A stretch of 6,746 nucleotides of DNA from an uncultured Fimbriimonadales bacterium (GCA_937934465.1 CALGZO010000073.1:1-6746); one strand, 5' to 3'. Shown: positions 1-6,429, counted from the first letter of the stretch. Program-made: numbers and translations. The notes: generated by a model not told the origin, from the sequence alone.

Positions 1-17
1 GCAGTCGGCGCAGCCAT
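1..17 (-). CDS. possible start of a divergent gene, cut by the left edge
   Basis: On the minus strand an ATG at 17-15 opens a frame reading Met-Ala-Ala-Pro-Thr before the window ends. Its support is positional. A consensus TATAAT lies at 27-32 on the same strand, 9 nt upstream of the ATG. That spacing predicts transcription starting only 2-3 nt before the start codon, much like the arrangement at purM. No Shine-Dalgarno site would fall inside such a short leader. Nothing can be said about the product. The call is an inference, and the promoter could instead serve an RNA or a gene starting further left. Confidence 0.3.
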
Positions 18-26
18 AACGCCCCG

Positions 27-32
27 ATTATA
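27..32 (-). promoter_or_regulatory. -10 element TATAAT facing left
   Basis: On the minus strand this reads GAGG-TATAAT-CG, a perfect -10 hexamer preceded by GG. It sits in the left part of an inverted repeat whose right arm carries the fadN -10. No convincing -35 hexamer lies at a 16-18 nt spacing. It would drive a gene running out of the left edge. Confidence 0.5.
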
Positions 33-58
33 CCTCAGGTCGCGCCAAGAGAGGTATA
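29..58. repeat. inverted repeat spanning a divergent promoter
   Basis: TATACCTC at 29-36 and GAGGTATA at 51-58 are exact reverse complements separated by 14 nt. One mismatched pair further out, the bases at 27 and 60 also match. The arms contain the opposed -10 elements of the left-edge gene and fadN, so the symmetry may only reflect two similar promoters back to back. It could also be a site for a dimeric regulator. A similar repeat with a shorter spacer lies at 5368-5389. Confidence 0.6.
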
Positions 59-60
59 CT
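55..60 (+). promoter_or_regulatory. -10 element TATACT for fadN
   Basis: TATACT preceded by GAGG matches the GGTATAMT core seen at other starts in this window. It ends 24 nt before the fadN ATG, giving a predicted leader of about 18 nt, enough for the Shine-Dalgarno site. No recognisable -35 is present, so an extended -10 or activator-dependent promoter is likely. Confidence 0.5.
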
Positions 61-72
61 GTTGTTGCTGAT

Positions 73-77
73 GGAGG
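73..77 (+). promoter_or_regulatory. ribosome binding site of fadN
   Basis: GGAGG lies 7 nt before the ATG at 85. It settles that start over the out-of-frame ATG at 71. Confidence 0.75.
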
Positions 78-84
78 CGATTCT

Positions 85-2412
85 ATGGTGAATGGCAACC
101 TGCGGAAAGGACACGCTGTGGTGTTGGGTGCAGGCACGATGGGCGGCGGCATCGCCGCGCTTTTGGCGAGTATCGGCTGGCGCGTGCATCTGCTGGATCA
201 GGGCGATATTGCCCAGCAAGCAATCGAACGCCTAATCAAATCGGGCGCGTTTTATCAACCTGACGATGCGAAACGGGTGATTCCGGGCAATGTGGAGACC
301 GACTTGGACTGCACCGCTGACGCCGACTGGGTGGTGGAAGCGATTATCGAGCAGATTGACCCCAAGCGTGCGCTCTGGCGTGAGGTCGCGCAGCGCGTGA
401 ACCCCGACGCCGTGCTGAGTTCAAACACTTCGGGGCTGGGCATCGCCGAGATAGCGCAGGCGCTGCCTGAGAACCTACGCCCGCGATTTTTGGGAACCCA
501 CTTTTTCAATCCACCGCGCGTGATGCGCCTGCTGGAACTAATCCCGACCGACGACACAGACTCTGACCTCACCACACGGTTCACGACCTTTGCCGAGCGG
601 CTGCTGGGCAAGCGCGTCGTGTTGGCGAAGGATCGCCCCGGCTTTATCACCACGCGCATCGGCGTCTATGCCATGATGCAAGCGCTGGTCAGCGCGGTGA
701 AGTATGGCATTACGCCCGAGACAGCAGACGCGCTGTTGGGCGTGTGGGTAGGTCGTCCGCGCAGCGGCGTGTTCCGTCTGACCGACTTGGTGGGGCTGGA
801 TGTGGCGCATAATATCGTGCGCAACCAGAAGGAGCGGCTGCCCGATGACCGCTATATCCAATCGCTGGAGCTGCCGCCGCTGTGGCGTGCGCTCATCGAA
901 TCGGGTAGGCTGGGCGAGAAGGCGGGCGCGGGGTTCTACAAACGCGAGGGTCAAGAGATACTCGCCCTCGATTACGCGACGCTGGAGTACCGACCGCGCA
1001 CGGAGCCGAGCGCGCCGATAGACCCCAGCCTGAGCCGCGCGCCTTATGCCGAGCGGCTGACCGCGCTGCTGAACCTACCCGACCCCTACGGCGTGTTCTT
1101 CCGCGAGGCGTTCCTGCTGCCCTTAGCCTACGGCGCGGAGGTGATGCCCGATGTCGCCTACGATATCCCCTCGCTCGATATGGCGATGCGACTGGGCTAC
1201 AACTGGGAGTTTGGGGTGTTCGAGACTTGGGACGCTTTAGGCGAGGCAGGGCGCGACGCGCTCGCGACGCTCCCGCTGCCGCAGGAACCCTCCACCCTGC
1301 GCATGCTGCGCAACGCGGGGCTGAAGACCTTCTACACGGCGCGCGGCGCGTCGCGCTACTACTTCGAGCCGCGCGACGACCAGGGCGACTACACGCCGCT
1401 GATGACCCCACAGTTCTTTATCAGCCTCGACCAACTCGCTGGCGCAGGCAAAGTGATTGCCGAGACCCCCGAATGCCGCGTGATCGACTTGGGGGACGAT
1501 GTGGCGTGCGTGGAGTTCCGCACCAAAGCGAATGTGCTGACGCCGAGCCTGATGGAGTTCGTGGCGGAGTTTTTAGAAAAAGCCGAACACAACCATGTGG
1601 GTGTGGTGATTGGCAATCAGGGGCGGATGTTCTCGGCTGGGTTCAACCTGAACCTGTTTTTAGAGTATATCGGACATCAGGATTGGCAGGGTATGGAGCG
1701 CGGGCTGCAGCTGCTTCAGGGTCTGAGCCAGCGCATTCGGTACTGCGGCGTGCCTGTGGTCGCGGCGGTGCATGGCTACGCGCTGGGCGGCGGGCTGGAG
1801 GTCGTGTTGCCGTGCGTGCATGTGCATGCGCATGTGGACGCGGGGCTGGGCTTGCCCGAGGCGTCGGTTGGGCTGATGCCTGCCGGCGGCGGCACAACGC
1901 TGATGACCCGACGCGCCCTGCAGCACCTGCCCTTAGAAGCCGACCCTGTGCCCCACCTGCGCCAGCCGTTCCTCACCCTCGCCTACGGCAAGCGCAGCAG
2001 CAACGCCTTTGAGGCGTACACGCTCGGATTCCTGCGCGAACGCGACACCCTGTGCTGGAACATCGACCGCTTGCTCTACGAGGCGAAACAGCATGTTTTG
2101 GCGCTCTCACGCGCGGGCTACCGTCCCCCTGAGCCGACGCCGATACTTGCTGTGGGCGTCAACGGCTACAGCCGCCTGATGATGGAAGTCCACTGGATGC
2201 ACCAAGCGGGGCAAATCAGCGACCACGACCGCCTGATTGCCGAGAAGATTGCCTATGTGATGACGGGCGGCGACCTGCGCGAGGCGACTCCCATGCCCGA
2301 AGAACACTTCCACGCCCTTGAGCGACAGGTGTTCATCGAGCTGTGCCAGACCGAGCGGAGCGTCGCGCGCATCCAGCATATGCTGGAGACGGGCAAGCCC
2401 CTGCGGAACTGA
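85..2412 (+). CDS. fadN: FadN-type 3-hydroxyacyl-CoA dehydrogenase / enoyl-CoA hydratase
   Basis: This two-function beta-oxidation enzyme would hydrate trans-2-enoyl-CoA and oxidise the L-3-hydroxyacyl-CoA with NAD+ in the cytoplasm. The order dehydrogenase then crotonase, and the 775-residue length, fit Bacillus FadN rather than E. coli FadB, which has the reverse order. The NAD-binding domain has GAGTMG at 15-20, SSNTSGL at 112-118, HFFNP with His139, and Glu151 of the His/Glu catalytic pair. The C-terminal helical domain carries GRPRSGVFRLTDLVGLD (223-239) and GAGFYK (281-286), and a second degenerate copy spans about 330-385. The crotonase domain covers about 470-690, with MFSAGFN (515-521), GYALGGGLE ending at Glu572, and LPE with Glu592; both hydratase acids are present. 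Oddity: the Asn expected after PGFIV in the dehydrogenase is Thr190. No thiolase or acyl-CoA dehydrogenase gene follows; the next gene is convergent. Confidence 0.9.
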   Translation: MVNGNLRKGHAVVLGAGTMGGGIAALLASIGWRVHLLDQGDIAQQAIERLIKSGAFYQPDDAKRVIPGNVETDLDCTADADWVVEAIIEQIDPKRALWREVAQRVNPDAVLSSNTSGLGIAEIAQALPENLRPRFLGTHFFNPPRVMRLLELIPTDDTDSDLTTRFTTFAERLLGKRVVLAKDRPGFITTRIGVYAMMQALVSAVKYGITPETADALLGVWVGRPRSGVFRLTDLVGLDVAHNIVRNQKERLPDDRYIQSLELPPLWRALIESGRLGEKAGAGFYKREGQEILALDYATLEYRPRTEPSAPIDPSLSRAPYAERLTALLNLPDPYGVFFREAFLLPLAYGAEVMPDVAYDIPSLDMAMRLGYNWEFGVFETWDALGEAGRDALATLPLPQEPSTLRMLRNAGLKTFYTARGASRYYFEPRDDQGDYTPLMTPQFFISLDQLAGAGKVIAETPECRVIDLGDDVACVEFRTKANVLTPSLMEFVAEFLEKAEHNHVGVVIGNQGRMFSAGFNLNLFLEYIGHQDWQGMERGLQLLQGLSQRIRYCGVPVVAAVHGYALGGGLEVVLPCVHVHAHVDAGLGLPEASVGLMPAGGGTTLMTRRALQHLPLEADPVPHLRQPFLTLAYGKRSSNAFEAYTLGFLRERDTLCWNIDRLLYEAKQHVLALSRAGYRPPEPTPILAVGVNGYSRLMMEVHWMHQAGQISDHDRLIAEKIAYVMTGGDLREATPMPEEHFHALERQVFIELCQTERSVARIQHMLETGKPLRN

Positions 2413-2442
2413 AGGCGGTACTTAAATGTGGCGGGATAACTT

Positions 2443-2470
2443 ACTCCCTCCCTGCACGCAGGGAGGGAGT
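2443..2470. terminator. bidirectional hairpin between convergent genes
   Basis: ACTCCCTCCCTG at 2443-2454 and its exact reverse complement at 2459-2470 make a perfect 12-bp stem with a CACG loop, extendable by a T-G wobble. It sits 30 nt after the fadN stop and 20 nt after the M28 peptidase stop, so it could end both transcripts. Neither side has a proper T-tract, so termination may be Rho-dependent or the stem may protect 3' ends. Confidence 0.65.
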
Positions 2471-2490
2471 GCTTCCATGAGGGGGGCGCG

Positions 2491-4257
2491 CTACGGCGCT
2501 TCAGGCGTCACTTGGATTTTCAGCTCTTTGCCCTCGCGCACCACAATCAGCTCCACGGGCTTGCCTGGCTCCATCTTCTCGTAGAGCGCGGTGAGCTCCT
2601 CGATGTTTTTGACGCGCTGTCCCATCGCCGCGATGATTCGGTCGCCCTGCTTCAGCCCTGCTTTCTCGGCGGGCGAGTTGGGCGCGACGCCTTCCAATAA
2701 CACGCCGTCTTCCTCCGAGTAGGCAGGCATCAGCCCCAAGCGCACGCGGAAACCGCTCCGCTGTGCGCGCTGACCGCTCGGCTGGGGTTGCTGCGGGCGC
2801 GTGAACTGCAACCGTTCAGGACGATTCGCGATATCGTACACCACGCGCTCGGCAAGCGCGACAATCTGCGCCTGCCCTTCGTAGTTGATTTTGTCCCAAG
2901 TGTCGCTGGAGCGGTGGTAGTCGGGGTGCATGCCGGTGAAGAAGAACAGCACGGGGATACTGCGCTGCATAAATGGCATGTGGTCGCTGCCGCCCGACGC
3001 CGACGCGCTCAGCTGGAGGGTCAGGTTATCCGTGTTGGCGGCTTTGAGGATGCTCTCCCACTCGGCGGCAGTGCCCACGCCGCTGACGGACACGCGATTG
3101 TTGGTCATGCGCCCCACCATATCGAAGTTGAGCATCGCGACGATGTTCTCGCGGGGCACGGTAGGGTTCTGCACGAAGTGCGCCGCGCCCAGCAAGCCCT
3201 CCTCCTCGGCGGAGAAGGCAATCACCAGCACGCTGCGCTTGAGTCGGTCGCGGTTTTGGGCGAGCAGTCGCGCGAGTTCCATAATCGCGGCGGTTCCAGA
3301 GGCGTTATCGTCCGCGCCGTGATGGATTTCGCCCGGTTCAGGCATCAGTGACCCCACCTCGCCGTAGCCGAGATGGTCGTAGTGCGCGCCGATAACAATC
3401 ACCTCGTCGCGCAGCTGGGGGTCATTGCCGGGGATGAAGCCTATCACATTCCGCGCGGTTGCAGGGAAGGTCTCGATGGACGCGGCGAGTTCTGCGGTGG
3501 CGTTGAGGCTCGCGCTGATGGGCAAGCCCGTCTCGTGGATGCGCTTAACGGCTTCGGCGACGGTCAGTCCCAGCGGCGCGAGCAGTTTGTCGCCCACGGA
3601 TGCCTGCACATTCATGAGGACGGCGGTATTGTTGGTTGGGCGTCGTGCGAAGCCCAGCGGCAGCAGTCCATCGCTATCGGGCTGGTTCACCAGTATCACG
3701 CCGATTGCGCCTTTTTGCACCGCCGTCGCGATTTTCGCCTGCAGGCGCGCGGCGCGCTGGATTTCTGCGCTCACGCCTTCCCAGCGGGGCGCACCGCGCA
3801 AAATAACGGCAATCTTGCCCGAAACATCCACCGACTCGTAGTCATCGTAGCCTGCGTTCGGTTGGGAAATGCCGTAGCCCACGAACACCAGCTCACCCTC
3901 GATTTTCGCGTTGGCGGTGGCAGTTAGGGGACGAATCGCCTCCGCAGGCGCTTCCCACACCGAGCCGCGCTTCACCCGCAAAAAGTTCTCTGCGCCAGGG
4001 CGCGTGCCGTTGAACGGCGTCCAGTCTTGGAAGTAGCCGTTCGTGCCTTTCGGCTCCAGCCCCGATTGCTCGAACACGCGAGCGATATAATCCGCCGCTT
4101 TGAACGCGCCCGGCGCAATCGCGAACCGCCCCTCCAACTCAGGAGACGCGAGATACTTCACATGCGCCTGCAGATTGCTCACAGATACATTCGAACGGTC
4201 GGCAAACGCCCCTACAAGCAGCAGTCCAACGCCTGCAACGAGTAATAGTCTTCTCAT
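2491..4257 (-). CDS. secreted M28 family zinc aminopeptidase with C-terminal PDZ domain
   Basis: This predicted exported metallopeptidase likely trims N-terminal residues from peptides outside the cytoplasm. Residues 1-19 look like a signal peptide: Met-Arg-Arg, a Leu/Val/Gly-rich core, and an Ala-Phe-Ala cleavage site before Asp20. A protease-associated (PA) type domain appears inserted at about 105-260. The M28 core has the di-zinc set: His292 in AHYDHLG, bridging Asp316 in GADDNASG, the Glu351 general base and Glu352 ligand in SAEEEG, Asp379 in NFDMVG, and His448 in DYHRSSDT. A Pro/Gln/Arg-rich linker (about 482-500) leads to a PDZ domain at about 502-585, with the typical PAEKAGLKQGDRI segment. 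The domain pattern resembles bacterial M28-PA-PDZ peptidases. Substrate and exact localisation are unknown. It lies 69 nt behind purM on the same strand and may be partly cotranscribed, although it has its own Shine-Dalgarno site and a possible promoter. Confidence 0.9.
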   Translation of the reverse strand: MRRLLLVAGVGLLLVGAFADRSNVSVSNLQAHVKYLASPELEGRFAIAPGAFKAADYIARVFEQSGLEPKGTNGYFQDWTPFNGTRPGAENFLRVKRGSVWEAPAEAIRPLTATANAKIEGELVFVGYGISQPNAGYDDYESVDVSGKIAVILRGAPRWEGVSAEIQRAARLQAKIATAVQKGAIGVILVNQPDSDGLLPLGFARRPTNNTAVLMNVQASVGDKLLAPLGLTVAEAVKRIHETGLPISASLNATAELAASIETFPATARNVIGFIPGNDPQLRDEVIVIGAHYDHLGYGEVGSLMPEPGEIHHGADDNASGTAAIMELARLLAQNRDRLKRSVLVIAFSAEEEGLLGAAHFVQNPTVPRENIVAMLNFDMVGRMTNNRVSVSGVGTAAEWESILKAANTDNLTLQLSASASGGSDHMPFMQRSIPVLFFFTGMHPDYHRSSDTWDKINYEGQAQIVALAERVVYDIANRPERLQFTRPQQPQPSGQRAQRSGFRVRLGLMPAYSEEDGVLLEGVAPNSPAEKAGLKQGDRIIAAMGQRVKNIEELTALYEKMEPGKPVELIVVREGKELKIQVTPEAP

Positions 4258-4263
4258 AGCGAA

Positions 4264-4268
4264 CCCTC
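4264..4268 (-). promoter_or_regulatory. ribosome binding site of the M28 peptidase gene
   Basis: On the minus strand GAGGG lies 6 nt before the ATG at 4257, supporting this start, which also gives a well-formed signal peptide. Confidence 0.7.
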
Positions 4269-4275
4269 AGTGTGA

Positions 4276-4281
4276 ATTCTA
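4276..4281 (-). promoter_or_regulatory. possible -10 element TAGAAT for the M28 peptidase gene
   Basis: On the minus strand GG-TAGAAT differs by one base from the GGTATAAT core found elsewhere in the window. It ends 18 nt before the ATG, giving a predicted leader of about 12 nt with the Shine-Dalgarno site inside. No clear -35 is seen. Read-through from purM remains possible. Confidence 0.35.
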
Positions 4282-4326
4282 CCCAACCTATAGACTCGGT
4301 TTCGCGGCGATTGTTCTGTGGGTGGG

Positions 4327-5361
4327 TTAGATGATTTGCACTTCGCGCGGGCCGCGCTGTACCTCGCCGATGAGCCACGCCTGCTCGCCTGAGATATGCA
4401 AGCTGGTCAGCACATCTTGGACGCGCTGCCGATCCACAATCAGCACATAGCCGATGCCCATGTTGAACGCGCGGTACATTTCGGCGTCGGGCACATTGCC
4501 GAGTTGCTGGATGAGGGTGAACAGGGGGGGCGTCTCCCAGCTGCGGCGGTCGATGACCACGCGCATATCGCTGGGCAGGGCGCGTGGGATGTTATCGTAG
4601 AAGCCGCCGCCTGTGATGTGCGCCATGCCGTGAATGGTTTCGCCTTCCAGCAGGGGGGTAATCGCGTTCAGGTAGGGGCGGTGGGGTTGCAGCAGCGCTT
4701 CGCCCAGTGTCATGCCCACATCGGGCAGTGGCTCGTCCAAGCGCATGTTCGCAATTTCGAAAAACACGCGCCGCGCCAGCGTGTAGCCGTTGGTGTGTAG
4801 CCCGTTGGAGGCGATTCCAATCACGGCGTCGCCCGTCTCCACACGGCTGGGTGTGGGTATCTGTTGGAACTCGGCAATCCCCACGATGCAGCCTGCGACA
4901 TCCACCTCGCCAGGCAGGTACACATCGGGCATTTCTGCCGTCTCGCCGCCCAGCAACACAATCCCCAACTGCTGGCAGAGCTCCGACGCGCCTTCCACCA
5001 CCTCTTGCAGTACCTGAGGCTCCAACTTCGACATCGCCAAGTAGTCCAAAAAGAACAGCGGTTTGGCGGCTTGCACCAGAATATCGTTCACGCCGTGCGC
5101 CACGAGGTCGTGCCCCAGCACGCGGTACTGGTTCATCATCCTTGCCACACGCACCTTCGTGCCCACCCCATCGATACTTGCCACAAGTATCGGTTGCCTG
5201 TAGCCGCTCACATCCAGCGCGAGCATGCCTCCGAACGCGCCCATCTGCGATAGCACGGCAGGCGTAAAGGTGCGATGCACGCTCTCCTTGATGCTCTCCA
5301 ACGCGCGGTTCATCGCGTCGATATCGACGCCAGCGTCTTTGTAGGTGAACTCTTCAGGCAT
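4327..5361 (-). CDS. purM: phosphoribosylformylglycinamidine cyclo-ligase (AIR synthetase)
   Basis: PurM converts formylglycinamidine ribonucleotide and ATP to aminoimidazole ribonucleotide in de novo purine synthesis, as a cytoplasmic dimer. At 344 residues it is essentially the family length. Hallmarks appear in order: YKDAGVDID (7-15), SIDGVGTK (62-69) of the nucleotide-binding region, HGVNDILVQ (89-97), GGETAEMP (138-145), SNGLHTNGYTLAR (185-197), HITGGGFYDNIPRALP (248-263) and FNMGIGY (299-305). No truncation or key-residue loss is seen. No other pur gene is visible in the window, so it is not in a recognisable purine operon here. The ATG at 5361 is favoured by the conserved N-terminus and by a -10 element only 6 nt upstream, implying a leaderless mRNA. 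No Shine-Dalgarno site lies at a usable distance. The M28 peptidase gene follows after 69 nt. Confidence 0.97.
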   Translation of the reverse strand: MPEEFTYKDAGVDIDAMNRALESIKESVHRTFTPAVLSQMGAFGGMLALDVSGYRQPILVASIDGVGTKVRVARMMNQYRVLGHDLVAHGVNDILVQAAKPLFFLDYLAMSKLEPQVLQEVVEGASELCQQLGIVLLGGETAEMPDVYLPGEVDVAGCIVGIAEFQQIPTPSRVETGDAVIGIASNGLHTNGYTLARRVFFEIANMRLDEPLPDVGMTLGEALLQPHRPYLNAITPLLEGETIHGMAHITGGGFYDNIPRALPSDMRVVIDRRSWETPPLFTLIQQLGNVPDAEMYRAFNMGIGYVLIVDRQRVQDVLTSLHISGEQAWLIGEVQRGPREVQII

Positions 5362-5367
5362 AGCGCG

Positions 5368-5373
5368 AGTATA
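5368..5373 (-). promoter_or_regulatory. -10 element TATACT for purM, implying a leaderless transcript
   Basis: On the minus strand the order is GAGG, TATACT, CGCGCT, then ATG at 5361. With normal -10 to start spacing, transcription would begin at or within a base of the ATG. The GAGG lies upstream of the -10 and 12 nt from the ATG, too far to act as a Shine-Dalgarno site. No good -35 is seen; CTGTTG at 5391-5396 is a weak candidate. Confidence 0.55.
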
Positions 5374-5383
5374 CCTCAGCGGG

Positions 5384-5389
5384 TATACT
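5384..5389 (+). promoter_or_regulatory. -10 element TATACT for the sulfurtransferase gene
   Basis: GGG-TATACT ends 16 nt before the ATG at 5406, giving a predicted leader of about 10 nt. There is no -35-like hexamer at the usual distance. Confidence 0.5.
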
Positions 5390-5394
5390 ACAAC

Positions 5395-5399
5395 AGAGG
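5395..5399 (+). promoter_or_regulatory. ribosome binding site of the sulfurtransferase gene
   Basis: AGAGG lies 6 nt before the ATG at 5406. If the -10 at 5384 is used, it sits almost at the 5' end of the mRNA. Confidence 0.65.
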
Positions 5400-5405
5400 T
5401 GGACG

Positions 5406-6281
5406 ATGAGTAAGGTTCTGGTTTCTACGGACTGGGTGCAGGCGCATTTAGGCGATCCAAGCATTCGCCTGATAGAGGTCGATGTCGACACCACTGCCTA
5501 CGAGCAGGGGCATATTCCGGGCGCGATTGGACTGAACTGGCAGACGCAGTTGCAAGACCCCGTGCGGCGCGACATCCCCTCGCAAGCGCAGCTGGAAGCG
5601 ACTTTGAGCGAGCTGGGCGTGAGCCATACCGATACGATAGTGCTGTACGGCGATAACAATAACTGGTTCGCGGCGTTCGCCTTCTGGGTGCTGAAGCTGT
5701 ATGGGCATGAGGATGTGCGGATAATGGACGGCGGGCGCAAAAAGTGGCTCGCGGAGGGACGCCCGATCACAACCGAAACGCCCTACTATCCGCCGACCCA
5801 ATACATCGCGAAGGCGCCCGATATGAGCTTGCGCGCCTTCTTCCCCCAAGTGCTGGAGAACCTGAACCGTTCCGAGTTCATGCTGGTCGATGTGCGTTCG
5901 CCTCAAGAGTATACGGGCGAGCTGATTGCGCCGCCGGGCTTGATGGAGACGGCGCAGCGTGGCGGGCACATTCCGGGCGCACGCAACATCCCGTGGGCGC
6001 AAGCCGTGCGTGAGGACGGCACTTTCAAATCGCCTGAGGAGCTACGGGCAATCTACGAAGCGCAGGGGATTACTCCCGACAAGCAAATCGTCGCCTACTG
6101 CCGTATCGGCGAGCGGTCTGCGCACACTTGGTTCGTGTTGAAGTATCTACTGGGCTATCCGAATGTGCGCAACTACGATGGCAGTTGGACGGAGTGGGGC
6201 AACATCGTAGGCGCGCCGATTGAACGCGAAGCGCCGACCCAAACGCACGGCGGCGCAGGTGTCGCACCCTGCCCGCAGTAG
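5406..6281 (+). CDS. thiosulfate sulfurtransferase, tandem rhodanese (SseA/CysA type)
   Basis: Rhodaneses move a sulfane sulfur from donors such as thiosulfate to cyanide or a thiol acceptor through a cysteine persulfide. The 291-residue protein has two rhodanese domains. The N-terminal one (about 4-120) has the GHIPGAIGLNW motif (35-45), but its loop position YGDNNNWFA (81-89) has no cysteine, as is usual for the inactive half. The C-terminal one (about 140-275) has VDVRSPQEYTG (161-171), GGHIPGARNIPW (186-197) and the active loop CRIGERS with Cys232. The CRIGERS loop followed by HTWFVL, and the NYDGSWTEWG segment, match the actinobacterial CysA/SseA group closely. A short Gly/Pro tail ends with a second Cys near the C-terminus (Cys289). 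No signal peptide is seen, so it is probably cytoplasmic. The physiological donor and acceptor cannot be told from the sequence. It is divergent from purM and appears to be a single-gene unit. Confidence 0.93.
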   Translation: MSKVLVSTDWVQAHLGDPSIRLIEVDVDTTAYEQGHIPGAIGLNWQTQLQDPVRRDIPSQAQLEATLSELGVSHTDTIVLYGDNNNWFAAFAFWVLKLYGHEDVRIMDGGRKKWLAEGRPITTETPYYPPTQYIAKAPDMSLRAFFPQVLENLNRSEFMLVDVRSPQEYTGELIAPPGLMETAQRGGHIPGARNIPWAQAVREDGTFKSPEELRAIYEAQGITPDKQIVAYCRIGERSAHTWFVLKYLLGYPNVRNYDGSWTEWGNIVGAPIEREAPTQTHGGAGVAPCPQ

Positions 6282-6378
6282 TGCGGTGGGAACTTGCTAA
6301 ACACAAAGCAGACAAAAATCACCAACGCTGTTTGGGAGCAGGATGCAAATGACGGAGAGAAATGAAGAGACGAGCACT

Positions 6379-6400
6379 AAAGCCCTTGCACAGGGGCTTT
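6379..6400. terminator. hairpin after the sulfurtransferase gene and tRNA gene (form A)
   Basis: AAAGCCCTT (6379-6387) pairs with AGGGGCTTT (6392-6400) around a GCAC loop, with one T-G wobble on the plus strand. It could end plus-strand transcription from the sulfurtransferase or minus-strand transcription from the tRNA gene. The trailing T-run is only three bases on either strand. It shares its right arm with the hairpin at 6391-6412, so only one of the two can form at a time. Confidence 0.5.
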
Positions 6401-6412
6401 CTGAAGCCCCTG
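6391..6412. terminator. hairpin just downstream of the tRNA gene (form B)
   Basis: CAGGGGCTT (6391-6399) and AAGCCCCTG (6404-6412) are exact reverse complements with a TCTG loop. In the minus-strand tRNA transcript this stem is made first, starting 17 nt after the CCA end. It may act as a terminator or as a 3' processing boundary. No T-tract follows immediately. Confidence 0.5.
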
Positions 6413-6429
6413 CGGAGGCGAACTTGAAC

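Larger units (their letters stand above)
5368..5389. repeat. inverted repeat containing both -10s of the purM/sulfurtransferase promoter pair
   Basis: AGTATACC (5368-5375) and GGTATACT (5382-5389) are exact reverse complements around a 6-nt spacer. Each arm holds a TATACT -10 pointing outward, with 10 nt between the two hexamers. Two polymerases could not occupy both promoters at once, so the two genes probably compete for initiation. A regulator binding the repeat would affect both. Confidence 0.65.

Noticed and set aside
71..73. ATG upstream of the fadN start
   Set aside because: It is out of frame with the dehydrogenase and overlaps the Shine-Dalgarno site of the ATG at 85.
577..590. Thought of reading the alternating His segment of the crotonase domain (protein residues 579-583, HVHAH) as a metal site
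   Set aside because: It falls where crotonases normally have a variable strand before the FGxPE loop. There is no further ligand pattern, so nothing supports metal binding.
893..1411. 172-residue minus-strand frame opposite fadN
   Set aside because: Low-complexity Arg/Ala/Ser composition antisense to conserved coding sequence; no domain is recognisable.
1227..2012. 261-residue plus-strand frame inside fadN
   Set aside because: It lies in another frame of a complete gene with intact crotonase motifs and is rich in Arg/Ala, as expected for a GC-rich shadow frame.
2788..3351. 187-residue plus-strand frame opposite the M28 peptidase gene
   Set aside because: It is antisense to the peptidase's zinc-site coding region, its His/Val/Arg-rich composition is typical of a complement frame, and no start signals are seen.
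5385..5390. TAGTAT on the minus strand as an alternative purM -10
   Set aside because: It would give a leader of about 16 nt in which GAGG lies 12 nt from the ATG, too far for a Shine-Dalgarno site. The TATACT at 5368-5373 is a better match and repeats the motif used elsewhere.
5448..6002. 184-residue minus-strand frame opposite the sulfurtransferase gene
   Set aside because: Antisense to both rhodanese domains, with no recognisable motif and no promoter or Shine-Dalgarno support.
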